DNA of 64,000 nt from assembly GCA_014607495.2 (NCBI GenBank), contig CP053153.1, positions 14,508,001 to 14,572,000 on the forward strand. Reading direction: 5' to 3'. The notes under the pieces are model-generated. The model was not told the DNA's origin. It did not search any database and worked only from the letters and a program-made list of their open reading frames with translations. The stretch is from Carposina sasakii (lineage: Eukaryota > Arthropoda > Insecta > Lepidoptera > Carposinidae). Of the stretch, positions 31,211 through 42,575 are shown one piece after another (the stretch's first letter is position 1; each line of letters starts with the position of its first letter). A program made the position numbers and the translations under genes.

Positions 31211-33671
31211 GAAATGGTAATTTTAATGAATTTATACTCGTGACAAACATTGAAAGTTCTTCTCATTATCATCGCTATCCTAGGGAACCAAAGCTAAGCG
31301 TTGTAGAAAGCGGCGGATAGTATAATACGAGCATATACCTCAAACTAGGCACATGACAGTATCCCACTAAAATGCACTAAACACCTCAAAACCTTCAAAA
31401 CTATCTTTGTCAGCAAGAAAAATATCTTATCTAAGACAGAAGAATCAATGAACAAACACCATAAAACTGGGCAAACAAATAACCTTATTTGGTCAGTTTT
31501 ACGACGGTTACACCCCTCTAATTGACACCACGTGTCATTCTACAAAGGTGGTGTAGAATAGGCCTATACCACAAAGTGGAGGTTTGCGAGCGTATGTCAC
31601 AGAAACTAAGGGTCTTTAACCAATTTACAAAGGTATACCACGGTATGACATAGTAACTAGCGCCGCTGCTAATGCATTACTTTCATTTTTTGCAGGTTTG
31701 GGGAACCGTTTTAATCGTTTGCCAATATGGCTGGGCTAGGAACATCTGGTAGAGATGAGTTTTGGTATTACCTTGTAAATGTTTTATAAGCTTTGTCGCT
31801 GATACCTATGACACCTATGTCGCCACATCACCGCCAGCCGTTGTTTTAATATCGGCTAAGAAACAGAAGCTAGCTAGATTAACACTAATATAATATCAAA
31901 GCGAGGGCTATGGCATGGCAAATCAACACCTTATTGAGACTACGCGTGAACTGCAAAAAAAAAAACAAAATGTCTTATTTTTAATTTCTCATCGGGTGAG
32001 ATTGTGGTCAAAAAGGGAAAATTCAGTATATTATTCGAAAGCAATTTTCTATAACACACACGAAAGAAAACAGACAAACAAATATACTTCCGCATTAATG
32101 AAATTCGTTTAGATGAGAACATTTCACAACAATTTTAAAATAAGTTACCAATTCCAGAAAAACTGTCAAAAAAAGTTTACCCAAAATTCGCTCATCGACG
32201 TCCGAAAAAGGGCATAATTTTAGTTAAATACCGTAACGCACGTGTTCCTACCTTTACTACCTTCCGACAACCACCCTTTTTTCTGTGGGAGGTGAAAAAA
32301 TTGTTCATTCATACCTTTATGAATGGAATCACTACCTGAGACAACTGACTCACGGTACGTGTGGCTGTTTGGGTACTGTACACGAATTTGGGGATAAATA
32401 AACCGGTTATATTGTTAGTTGCCTTTCATTTGTATAACATAGCGTGATTATATTATTTTTCTTGAAAAAGTGGACAGTCTTTCTCCGCTTATCCCTTCTA
32501 TTCTTAATTCTAAGTATGTATAGATATGTAGTGTATACCAGTTATAACTAAAAATCAGCAATAGACAATATCATAATAAGCAATCTTATAAAAGTCGATA
32601 CGCATGAAATTTGATGGGATATTATTAGTACTCTTTTCACTTAAATACATCAAATTATTGAGATTCACGTTTTTTTTTTCTTCTAATGTAGAGACATTGC
32701 AATCTAATCTGACCTTCCACGGTGCGAACTAGCGGTGCGATATAACGAACGGGCGCAAACCAGCCCACATCACGCTACGTGGGAAACCTGCATAAACTAT
32801 ACAGAACTCTCAACCTTTCACCGACGCACGCGCACCTTTAAAGAAGCAAGGGTCTGTTTCACAGTGTTTACACTAATGTTTTTTTCGTAAGGATACGAAG
32901 CGACGGTGTTAGACCGTTACCCATTGAGGCTGTGAGAACGAGATCGGACTCCCTTTCTCGACGAGAACTGGACGGAAGGAAGTCGGGGTAATATATCCTT
33001 TTTGCTTGGGAACTCGGTGTGAAAGTTTTGTTTCGAAATTTGATTGTTTGCAAACTCTCCACGCAGTGATACAAGATTTTTACGGTGTTATTATAAAACC
33101 GTGTTTAAAGTTAGATTATGTTTAAATATTTTATTTAAGAGTAAAATGTATGATATATATCAAGTTTAGGCATATTCAGCTTAAACAATGTTTAAAATGT
33201 TTGGTAACAATACGGCAAAAGTTATATTGATGAATATAGGGCTAAAAATTTGTAAAAAAAACTTTGGGACAATATTTTTAATGAAAAGCTCCTAATTTAT
33301 CCCACATGTGCATAAAAAGTTGATCAAGATTAAAATTTTACTCTAAAAAATTATACTCGCATGATTATTTAATTCTAAGAAATAATATTCATGACTATTT
33401 GTAATTCCATTTGCTATGTCTGTAAATACGAGTATATCTACGGTAGTTAGGATTCTATAGGGTTTATTGTCCCCGACACAATAGGATACACTTATGATTG
33501 ATAAATATTTTAATGGTAGAAAGCACTAGGAGATTAATACTGTATAATTCTAGTTAGAACTTTGATTGATCGTTAATATTTCATTTATATTATAATAATT
33601 TTTTGGATGACCAATATTCACAATATTTACTTCTTAATTTTACGTAACAATATTTTTCGAGTGTGGAGGTC
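31211..33671. other. Repeat-poor upstream region of vn
   Basis: About 2.5 kb without a recognised mobile element. It probably includes upstream regulatory DNA of the exon at 34235. 32870-33075 is somewhat GC-richer. No second exon could be defined. Confidence 0.35.
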
Positions 33672-33785
33672 ATAGCTACGAGGTCTACGAGCTACGCCGT
33701 AGAGGCTCTACGAAGCGAATTTCGATAGAAATCACGGCTCAGCTACGAATAGGCGTAGGTTCTGCCTATCGACTACGAACCAATG
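33672..33785. repeat. Cluster of CTACG/CGTAG motifs
   Basis: At least six CTACG and two CGTAG pentamers lie within about 115 bp, several overlapping as small palindromes (GAGCTACGCCGTAGAGGCTC). It sits 370-490 bp upstream of the predicted start site. It could be a binding-site cluster or the remnant of a foldback element; related CTACG words occur singly elsewhere. Confidence 0.5.
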
Positions 33786-34157
33786 GCGGAACGTGACATG
33801 GATGTAGAAGCTTTCTTTTTAACACTATTTCTACTATTTATTGAATATGAAAGGTAAAAATTATGTAAAATTGAATTGATCTATTAAATATTTACAAATT
33901 ATATACCTTTGCTTAATTTTGGAAAAACTCAATATATAGGTAAGTACGAGTACCATGTATTTTTCAGTGTCTTAATTCACTTTATCAATTACTAACATTC
34001 ACACCCTTATCTCAGAATGGGATGCACAAGCCAAGCGAAAACAAACAAAACCCCAATCCGTTGCACCCTCAGGTGGGCCTACTAATTACAATCGCAAATT
34101 AATCAGGAGATAAATCATGAAGGCGCGTGTCGACTATTTCGGTGTAGGCGGAGCGCG

Positions 34158-34191
34158 TCAGTCGAGCGCCGGCCGCCGACGCGATAGGACG
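34158..34191 (+). promoter_or_regulatory. Predicted vn core promoter: initiator plus DPE
   Basis: TCAGTC at 34158-34163 matches the arthropod initiator, which would place +1 at the A (34160). GGACG at 34187-34191 matches the downstream promoter element RGWYV at exactly +28 to +32, the required spacing. No TATA box lies 25-35 bp upstream. The intermediate MTE region matches in 8 of 12 positions. This start would give a 75-nt leader to the ATG at 34235. No transcript evidence is available here. Confidence 0.5.
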
Positions 34192-34226
34192 GTGCGTACC
34201 ACGGCGCGGGAGGATCCGCTGCGGCG

Positions 34227-34238
34227 ATGGCGCGATGA
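34227..34238 (+). promoter_or_regulatory. Three-codon upstream ORF overlapping the vn start
   Basis: ATG GCG CGA TGA: the stop codon shares its TG with the main ATG (34235-34237), an ATGA overlap. The upstream ATG has a purine at -3 and G at +4, a favourable context, so it could capture scanning ribosomes and reduce or modulate translation of the downstream frame by termination and reinitiation. The ORF is directly visible; its effect is inferred. Confidence 0.5.
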
Positions 34239-34649
34239 AGACTTGCGCGCGCGCGGCGGTGTGCTGGGTCGTGCTGTGCCTCGCGTGCGGGCTCGCAGCG
34301 CCGCGCCGCCGCTACTGCGAGCGAGCCGACGTCGCCTGGCGCGCCTATCGAGCCCCCGCCGCCTTCGAGGCGCGCGTCCAGTCCCTGGCCCCGGACGCAG
34401 CCAGCGTCAAAGTCACCAGTGTGCTCCGCCGGCAGGGCCGCTGGCCCCGCAAGGGCACCCTCGTCCGCCTCAAACTGCCGCCGCAGACTAACCAGTGCAC
34501 GGGACGCTTTGAAGTGCCGTTAAAAAACCGCAGGAACTATATCGTGTTCGCCGAGCGGCACGGGCACGCCGCCGTCGCTCTCGGCCCGCCGCTCCGGAGG
34601 ACCAGCAGGCTGCGCGCCAGGATCGAGGCGGTGTACGAGCCCGGCTACA
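34235..34649 (+). CDS. vn: First coding exon of a neuregulin-like secreted protein, probable vein
   Basis: The exon encodes 138 codons plus one base. Residues 1-22 are a signal peptide: MK, basic residue, a hydrophobic core VCWVVLCLACG and a small-residue cleavage region near GLAA. The mature part begins after PRRRYC. It carries the order Cys, A.RAYRAPAAFEARVQSL, VKVTSVLRRQGRWP, a second Cys (NQCTGR), and NRRNYIVFAE. This resembles the N-terminal Cys/Y(K/R)AP/VEG(K/R)V.L/V..VL..WP/NR.YI.F.E pattern of vertebrate neuregulin-2-type ligands, and in insects the neuregulin-like EGFR ligand is Vein. Ig and EGF domains would lie on later exons, not seen here. The exon ends at GTGAGT (34650), phase 1; reading through would stop three codons later. 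ATG 34235 is chosen because the signal peptide follows immediately. High GC contrasts with the AT-rich flanks. Alternative: another secreted protein with an NTR-like domain. Confidence 0.7.
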
Positions 34650-35630
34650 GTGAGTGCTAGTGATAAGTGCTCCACATGGAACTTGGACGACGGCATTCGG
34701 AATGTACTTACCTTAAGGTATTCTAAAATTAATCTAAGCCCGTATATCTAAATGGCTAGATCTCAATTTCCATGTGGATTGCACCATCCAACACAATGTG
34801 CTATTACCCCGCAAAAGATGCCGCATAATGAATAGCAATATTACAATTGTACGGGCAATATACCAATAGAGTTTAAGGTCCTAATAAATACCGCTACAAA
34901 TATGCAGTAGAAGCAGGTGTATGTGTATCTGAGGAACAAGTAGCCATTATGAGTCCATTTTAGGCTCCGGAGCTCGCGACTAACGTGGCCTCTGTAGCAA
35001 AACATACTAAACGCGTACCAGTTACTCCTCGCATTTATGCACCCTTTATAAACGGTCGGCATGAGGATATAACAAATGCTTTTGTTCTAAAACTAGAGTT
35101 CCTATGATCAGATAATCACATCTTGATGGGTTGGTAACCTGTCATTATTTTGGAAAACAATTTAACAGTCCAAATATTGAATAAGATGTCTCTACATTTC
35201 TTGGAAACAATGTACATAAAATTCATAATGTCTGACCAGATTGAATTGTCCCAAATTCTAAATGTAACGCTAATAAAGTCAGCCGTAATTGCGAAAACCA
35301 TATAAAATTATCAAAGGTCGTTATCCGAGTACTAATGTCTGGAAAACGGCATAAAAAACCGGAAGCGGCCGACAGAAGTGCCAAAAAAACGCAAAGAGTT
35401 CTCCGTAGGTAGACATACACGAGTAGTGCCAAAGTCTGACCCAATGAAAATAGGCGGATGTTCTGTGAAACTTGTCACCAAATACTGACAAATAATAGTC
35501 ATATCGATCTATCTGCTGGCGACAAAGATGATAGCGACGCTGCCGCCGGGTCAGATAAGGTTGTAGACTGTGCCACTACTGAGGTAACGCTAGATTTGAC
35601 AGACCGACAGGTCGGAACTAGACCGTGGCG

Positions 35631-35638
35631 TGACGTCA
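35631..35638. promoter_or_regulatory. CRE-like palindrome TGACGTCA
   Basis: A full palindromic cAMP-response-element/bZIP site about 1 kb inside the intron, in a locally GC-richer stretch (35500-35660). Chance occurrence of one 8-mer in 64 kb is about even, so location is the only support. Confidence 0.3.
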
Positions 35639-35659
35639 TCCATTGAGATTGCCGCGGCT

Positions 35660-38600
35660 AATCTCGAGGTGGAGTCCTAAATCATAGTTTGAGCTACTTG
35701 TCTTGATTGATGAGCTGTGATCAGTTTTATGGGCTGGAGCTAGAAATTAGTTTGAAACTTTTCCAGGGAGCTGTTTGCATGACCCACAAATGCTTTGCGT
35801 TTTAGTATATTTTATGGCACACACAATTTTAATTACCACTATTTTTCGCAAAACATTTTGAATTACCGTGTATATGAATATAAATCTCTTTACAAATCAC
35901 TTATAACTATTGAATATTGTTTTCAAGAACAAATAAAAAGATAAAATTAGAATTGTTGGCTTCTATCAATAAACCAGATACTATATTTGTTTCACCTCGT
36001 ATAGTTCAACCTGCATCAACAGTATGCTTAAAAACTACATGAAATTTGTAAAAATCCCACAGCTGTTCACCCAATTTTAGAAGAACAGCTTCTAGATCAT
36101 TCTGATGGTCTTGTAGAGACAAGCCATCAATTAAGCTATAGGTACACCTAGAAAATATATCGTAAATGTTCGGCCACTTGTCTTTGAAAACGTTTCTAAA
36201 TGTTTATATTCGGTCAGCATTGTTTACCTATCTGGATATCATCCGTCGTTCTCCTTTGTTGATGCTCTCTCTTTTATTATTGGCCTGTAAATCTGTCTCG
36301 ATGTGTTTAATGTGTTTTTTACTTGCTATTCATTTTATTTGAGCTTTTTCGCTCTTCTACATAGTCAAGTTGGCTGATTGTTGTTAATCTGTAAATCTGT
36401 AGTTCACGTTTTGTACGGATTTCTAAAAATATCATATTATTTATAAAATAATTGTCTTATATTTCAATCAACTTTTGTCTAGTCAAAGTTTGGCAAAAAA
36501 AATGTAATTAAGCTAATATTTCTGTGAAATGCTCTGTCTGCAAATGTTGTAGTGAAATTTTAGAATTTCATAACAAAATATCGACATATTTTAATGAACA
36601 CCCAAGGTTGCCTAATGATTCAATCGTGAAAATAACAGATGTGGTTAATATTAACAAGCGTATCTATAGTCAAGGTGATTCAACAAAACTTAAACGTAGC
36701 CCACAGATGGGCCAGATTGTGAACGTTAAACAATATCCGATCAATATAAGGAGTTTATCCGACATTTGGTTTACACATCGTTTCGATTTCGTACGCAACA
36801 AAAACATTATTTCGGGAAAGATGAATAAAATTCTGATCGTGCAAGTCATTAATAGTTTACTGACGTTAAGGGTGGACTGAATTTAGGGGCAGCAGAGTTT
36901 GCAAATGTAAAGCAAATATTACATAGATAATGAAAAAACAGTAAATGTTGTTAAATATTGGGCATAAGAATTTATTACATTACCATATGAAAGAAATCAG
37001 AACTCTGTACTAATATACCAATAGTTTCAGTCCCTGAGATTATGGAGCAAAAATCAAGTTAAAACGGTAACATCTGAGTATATAGGTACATATGCAGAAA
37101 AAGGGTACGAGTCAAAGTTAAACAATATTATAACCAAAAATCAATTCAATCACTGGTAGTAAACGAATGATTTTTTATATTTTCCTAATCTAGGTAAACG
37201 TGATGTGATGGACATTATTTAATTCCTAACGAATTATGTAATTGGGTAAATACAGACGTGATGTTAATTTCATATAAAAGGAGTTAAATAAGTTATACCC
37301 AGGTGTATTCATTGATATCAAAATGATTTTATTAAGCTCAAACAAGATTGAAGGGATACTAACGAAATATTTTCCGGTATTATGTAGATATTTTAATTCT
37401 TATGGTTAATAGTCTAGCCGTTCCGCCCCGGCACACCCCCATTATTCTTGACTCGCTCCGATGGCTTTATTGTCCCATTAAATATCAACATTCGTGGTGT
37501 TGTTATAATATTTAATTATGTTAGTATTAATGTTAACATTAAAACTTCGCCTGCACACGATGCACAGTGATTTGTGAATTTCTTTTGCATTTTCCCGAAG
37601 ACTTTTTATGATATTCGTATCTTTATTTTTCATCGTTTAATCAATTGGACTCAACCAAAGTGGTTTCATATTGACTACATTCTTATGACTGTATTGTATT
37701 ATGAGAATTGCTTAATTATATATTTAGAATAACTTATTTATTACATACAAGATACCAAAACATCAGAATCGAATACATAAAATAAGAGGACAAGACATTT
37801 TAGTGCAAAAAAGTAAATATGTGTAATATAATTTATACACAGTAACTAAACTAGCGAACTTCTAAACAGAGTTTGGCGAAACATCAGTCGAAACACAGCA
37901 GATGGGTCATACATAACTCACTTATCCAATAAAATAATTGCTGTCAAACTTGGATCGGCGAGCGATCACCTTTCCCAAATGAGACCAGTTGCCATGGGCT
38001 ATGGGGCCGATGACAATACACCCATTGTGGCTGTGGCCTTGTCATTAACGCGCACATCCGCAGATCCGTTCGCCTATAGATTCAATGTCCGGATAGATTA
38101 ATTGTTCGGGCACAAATGTCTATGGGCGTAGGGTATGCAACTTCATCAAATATACACGTAAATTCATCTAATATACACACGGGTGCTTTAGTACTGGCTG
38201 GCTATCGCAGATTATAGTCAGTTATACTTTATTAAATAGCAAAATTAAAGTAAAATTGTGATTACAATGGTACTGTAACCACTAGTTCCTCAAAATCGTT
38301 AACAAAGCGTTGAATCTCTACACATATAACATCGATGATCAACAATTTATGACCGTTCGAGAAACTGAAGTGTACTTCAATATCACGATCTACATTTACA
38401 TTTCATATCATCACTGTCTTCACGAAAACTTTCACGACCAATGTTTCGGAAGCAACAGAGACACTTCAACTCATCTAAATCCACGTCATGATATAAAAAT
38501 ACATAATCAGACAGAGTGTCCGTCTGCCCCGACCAATATATTCTGCGTGCGGAATTTTTATCTGTCACAAATGTCGTCTAGGCATCTACGCGATTCTCAA

Positions 38601-38785
38601 TTAGATTGCCGGCTCTGACTTGTGATGTTTCTACGGGCTTTACTGGATTTAGAAGATGTTAATTTTGTTATAGTTATCAACGACAGACGCGATATTAATT
38701 TGCTTCAGATATCTGACTGAGATTACAAAAATATAATTGATACATAGAGACAATTAATTATGCTTTTTTACCAATAAAAATACTA
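35660..38785. other. Repeat-poor intronic region
   Basis: About 3 kb with no recognised transposon. 37900-38130 is less AT-rich and contains CCCATTGTGG and GTTGCCATGGGC words; it looks like a candidate conserved non-coding block. The 118-codon open frame at 36524-36880 has no recognisable domain. Confidence 0.35.
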
Positions 38786-38864
38786 GCACGGTATGCAGAG
38801 GTCGTCGATTCGATTCCCACTCGGGTGAAGAATTTTTTCTATTTCTTTATTAATAATTTTACAA
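38786..38864 (+). mobile_element. SINE-D 3' fragment
   Basis: GCACGGTATGCAGAGGTCG, box B-like GATTCGATTCCCAC, GGGTGAAGAATTTTTTCTAT, TTCTTTATTAATAATTTTAC. It lacks the first 30 nt including box A. Confidence 0.7.
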
Positions 38865-41245
38865 TAAAAACCTTTCAAAATATTATTTTTTTATGATTTT
38901 GCATGGACCAAAACCAGAATCCGAGTAGTTACATGTTTCTTTTTAAAATTTTAAATATTTTTCAGTAATTGCTCTTGAATATAGTACAGATATAACTTAT
39001 TCATGGCACTCGATTCCGTTATAAATTTAGATAGATTTGGTAATTTGTGGAGTGTACCAAACATAAAGTGAAACGTCATTATATAATTCATTAGATCATT
39101 GATATATTATTATGTAACCGTGAAATCTATTTTATAGCAGCATTTCAAAGAGATTTTTATTTGCCTGGTTTTTTTAACATACTGATTCTTTCAAAAATAT
39201 TTTAGGTACTCCAATATAGTTCCTATTCTGTCCACCTTCCGATACCTTCAGTAGTTGTGTGGCTTTAGCGCGCGGGTGGCCATTAATGTCCGTCGGTGAC
39301 CACCTACCGCTCCCATGAGCCGATTTTACATGTGATGACTTATAATCTTTATACGGAAGCAAACACATCCCATTTTCGTGTTAGTTTTGCAATATACTCT
39401 TGAATAAAATTTTATAATACGTTCCATTAACATGTATGAAATATACTCTTGAATAAAATTTGAGTAGCATAGAACCTAAAAACGCATAAAAAATTGAAGC
39501 ACTGTTTAAAACTAAATTTCACAGCAAAATGTACATTGTATTTATTATCTGTCAAATTTCTGAGTTTTTCGTCGTTTTTTTTTATGCGAATTTTAGCTAA
39601 CCACCTACTTGACGATCACTATTGACAATATCTGCTGTTTAGATTATTATTTTGATCTAAAGACACGTGACGTACATAATCATAAAACTAAATATAAACT
39701 AACATTTATGTTATACATATTCCTATTTCTAAGAAGGCTCTGCAAAGAATGCCCAAAAATTATACTCAGTACAAAACTAAATGATATAAATATTGATCGT
39801 AGTGTGAAACATGACTCGCAACAATTAACGGTAGTTATTAACCTCTACCTGTAAGCTCTTAAAAAGTGGCCTAATAAATCAACTCTATTACCTTTAAGTT
39901 TAATGAATGCAAATGATAAGCCCGGCCATGTTGCATCATCGGTGCGGACGGTTCGCTAAAATACGGCAGTGCAAATGTCGACGGTGATGGGTTAAGTTGT
40001 TGACTGAAAGCGATCACTGAATCTTTGGGTTAACGCTGTAAGATATCAGTGAGATTCCGCGCGATAAGAAACCGATTGGACCGTGGCATACACTTGGAAG
40101 GATGTTGTTATAAAACCTCATTGGAAGGATGCTTATAGTTTTCGCCCGATGCATATCGCAAAGCTTTTTAATTTTGTGTGATATGTACCTATACATTTCA
40201 CACAAAACGCTTATAAGCCGCATTTCAGGTTGGCTATTGTTAGTTGTTATTTATTAAATTAGAACTTAGGTACTTACTAACAAATTGAAAATATTATTAA
40301 AACAACGTGAAAAATTAAAAACCCACTCTAACCTAAAATCAAAACTTACTCTACTAGGCACTTCAGAAGCCAATATCTTGAAATTTTCTTAGATTTAATC
40401 TTTAATTGCTTTCATAATTAATACAATTCAGGATCTGGAATAGAAAATCCCAGATAATTTTGAAATCTAGTATTGAAATTGACCATTTTGTCAATAAATA
40501 AAATGGTACATAAATTTAATGTAAGTACTTACAAGTAATGTTATTTTTGATTTAACTTTAATTTTATTTGTGATGTTGCTTTTGATGATTGAATTGTTTG
40601 AATAAAAATTTATTTATTTAATATTTATTTATATAAAAATCATCACGCTCATCGCTTGCCACTTGCGTCAACTGAAAAAGCCCAATTTATATGACATTTA
40701 GAATTAATTGCAGGGTGCGGCGAATGAGTGAAACTGTCCGCCGAATAATGCGATACGAGGAAAGTAACGCTCGCTCGGCAAGGCCGTAAACCACACACAG
40801 TGAAGATCCAATTTTCGGTGCAGGCGCAGCGATGATCGAAAGTACATACATTTTTATGTCAATATATAGATTGTAGCTGGTTTAACCATTGTTTAAACTT
40901 TAAGCAAACAGACTATAAGAATAGTTTTAACAAATGAATAAGATAAATAGTAAACATTGCTTAAATATGATATTGTTATACACTATATACATTAACTGGT
41001 CAACCGAGAACCCTTTTTCCATAGCTGTCGCTCTACACTGCTTAATTTATAGCGACATCTTGCTATAATATAATTTGATTGACTGTATTTTGATGGAAAA
41101 TATTTAATCGACTTTCTCTTTGCTTTATATTTAACCTTAATGTATGAGTATTTCTGGATATTTATAAATTTTGCAATAGATTCACACGATTCCTATGAAT
41201 ACAACTAAAAGATAAGATTTTTCAGAAGCCTATATTGTATCGATC
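38865..41245. other. Unassigned intronic spacer
   Basis: About 2.4 kb without a recognised repeat family. The segment 40700-40830 is GC-richer (GGGTGCGGCGAATGAGTG region) and appears once, a candidate regulatory block. Short local duplication: AATATACTCTTGAATAAAAT occurs at about 39390 and again at 39440. Confidence 0.35.
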
Positions 41246-41447
41246 CCATACTAATATTGTATAGCTGAAGAGTTTGTTTGTTTGTTTGATTGAACGCACT
41301 AATCTCTAGAACTACTGGTCCGACTTTAAATATTTATTTCAGTGTTAGACAGCCTATTTATCGAGAAAGGCTATAGGCATATGACCTGCCCTGGATTCGC
41401 AAAGTTGTAATACCCTTTCACGCGGATAAAGTCGTGGGCGGCCGCTA
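41246..41447 (+). mobile_element. G2 repeat, Helitron-like
   Basis: It starts CCATACTAATATTGTATAGC, has TTTGTTTGTTTGA and CTAATCTCTAGAACTACTGG, and ends CGTGGGCGGCCGCTAG. The CTAG end supports a Helitron-type terminus. About 200 bp. Confidence 0.6.
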
Positions 41448-41839
41448 GCAATATAAGGGGAGATAGATTGGACCATCTATCCTGTAAAACAGCGTAACCC
41501 CAAATATAGCATTTTAGCAATTTAGCATTTTAGCATTTTTCCGAACAAACTTCAATAGTTCTCAAGTAACCACGGCACGTACAGATCAAGAGATTCGTCC
41601 CGATGGCGCCACACCTTAATAGGATAAGTGGTTTTTCTACCCATTCCAAATTCGATGCAATTTAATCATTTACTACTTAGCAATTTGCCATCTGTAATGA
41701 CGATGCGTCATTTTTTGACAGCATCTTAAGGAGTAATAAATTCACGATTTACTTAGCTATTATGTAAGCTATTATGCTTTATATATTGTAAAAAGAGACA
41801 CAGGAAAGACTACAGTATATATCTAGTGCATACATATAT

Positions 41840-42056
41840 CCTGCCTACAACGCCATAGGTCCTGGGTTCGGATCCCGGTAGGTGCAAACATTGATATGAT
41901 GAATATTGATGGTTTATTTCCGAGTCATGGATGTTTCTATGCTTATCTATGTATTTATATACCGTTGCTTAGTACCCACGACACAAGACCTTAGGGAGTG
42001 GGACTAGGTTAATGTGTTGTGTAGTGTGTGAATATTTATTTATTTATTTATATTTA
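41840..42056 (+). mobile_element. SINE-E, 5'-truncated
   Basis: It begins within the tRNA-like head at CCTGCCTACAACGCCATAGG, so box A is lost, box B (GGTTCGGATCC) has one change, and the tail through GACACAAGACCTTAGGGAGT and (TATT)n is complete. Confidence 0.8.
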
Positions 42057-42263
42057 TATACACGGCTGTATTCCCGAAATGGGATAGTCAAAGGATCATA
42101 TTGGATATCCCACTAAACGTGGCACTAAACGTAGATCATGGATAGATGTAAATGATCTGTGGACAAGTGCTAGCACAGCGCCTGAGAGAACATCGCTGTG
42201 TTCCTTAGTCGAGTCTTACGACATGCACAAAAGAAAATGCAGTATGTATTCTAGCGAGGCAAA
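42057..42263 (+). repeat. Repeat-I, full length
   Basis: Head ACACGGCTGTATTCCCGAAA, then a middle with two CACTAAACGT words, then CGCCTGAGAGAACATCG, CCTTAGTCGAGTCTTACGAC, and TATTCTAGCGAGGC. It is followed 22 bp later by a reverse SINE-A, the same order as at 1768-2257. Confidence 0.65.
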
Positions 42264-42285
42264 TAATAGATACCTATCATTGTCG

Positions 42286-42575
42286 TCAGCCTATTGCAGT
42301 CTACTGCTGGACGTAGGCCTCCCCCAGTGTACGCCACATGGCTCGATCTCCCGTTTTTGCCATCCAGTCACTACCAGCCAGTTGCCGTCGTTGAGGGGGT
42401 TTTGCCCATAGTCACCACGCTGGGCAGGCGGGTTGATGTCCGCAGTATGCTTTTTGGACTATGTTGCCTTCACGGGAGGTGCTGCTGCTCGCCTCCCGGA
42501 ACCCTTAATCGCCTCGTACGATACCCACGGGCAGGCATGGGTTGCTACAAACTCTACTCTGCCGGCACCACGCGG
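42286..42575 (-). mobile_element. SINE-A, full length with insertion
   Basis: It runs from CAGCCTATTGCAGTCTACTG to CTGCCGGCACCACGCG. It carries an extra stretch of about 40 bp (around 42343-42383) relative to other copies. Confidence 0.8.

Noticed and set aside
34117..34491. 124-codon open frame overlapping the vn exon in another frame
   Set aside because: It is Arg/Pro/Ala-rich as expected from out-of-frame GC-rich coding sequence, and its ATG lies upstream of the predicted start site. The signal-peptide frame is the credible one.
36524..36880. 118-codon open frame
   Set aside because: It is long for AT-rich DNA and starts with a cysteine pair pattern, but no domain, splice context or homology pattern was recognised. 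It may be chance or an old element.
38310..38618. 102-codon open frame
   Set aside because: No domain recognised; composition is like the surrounding non-coding DNA and there is an opposite-strand open frame over the same region.
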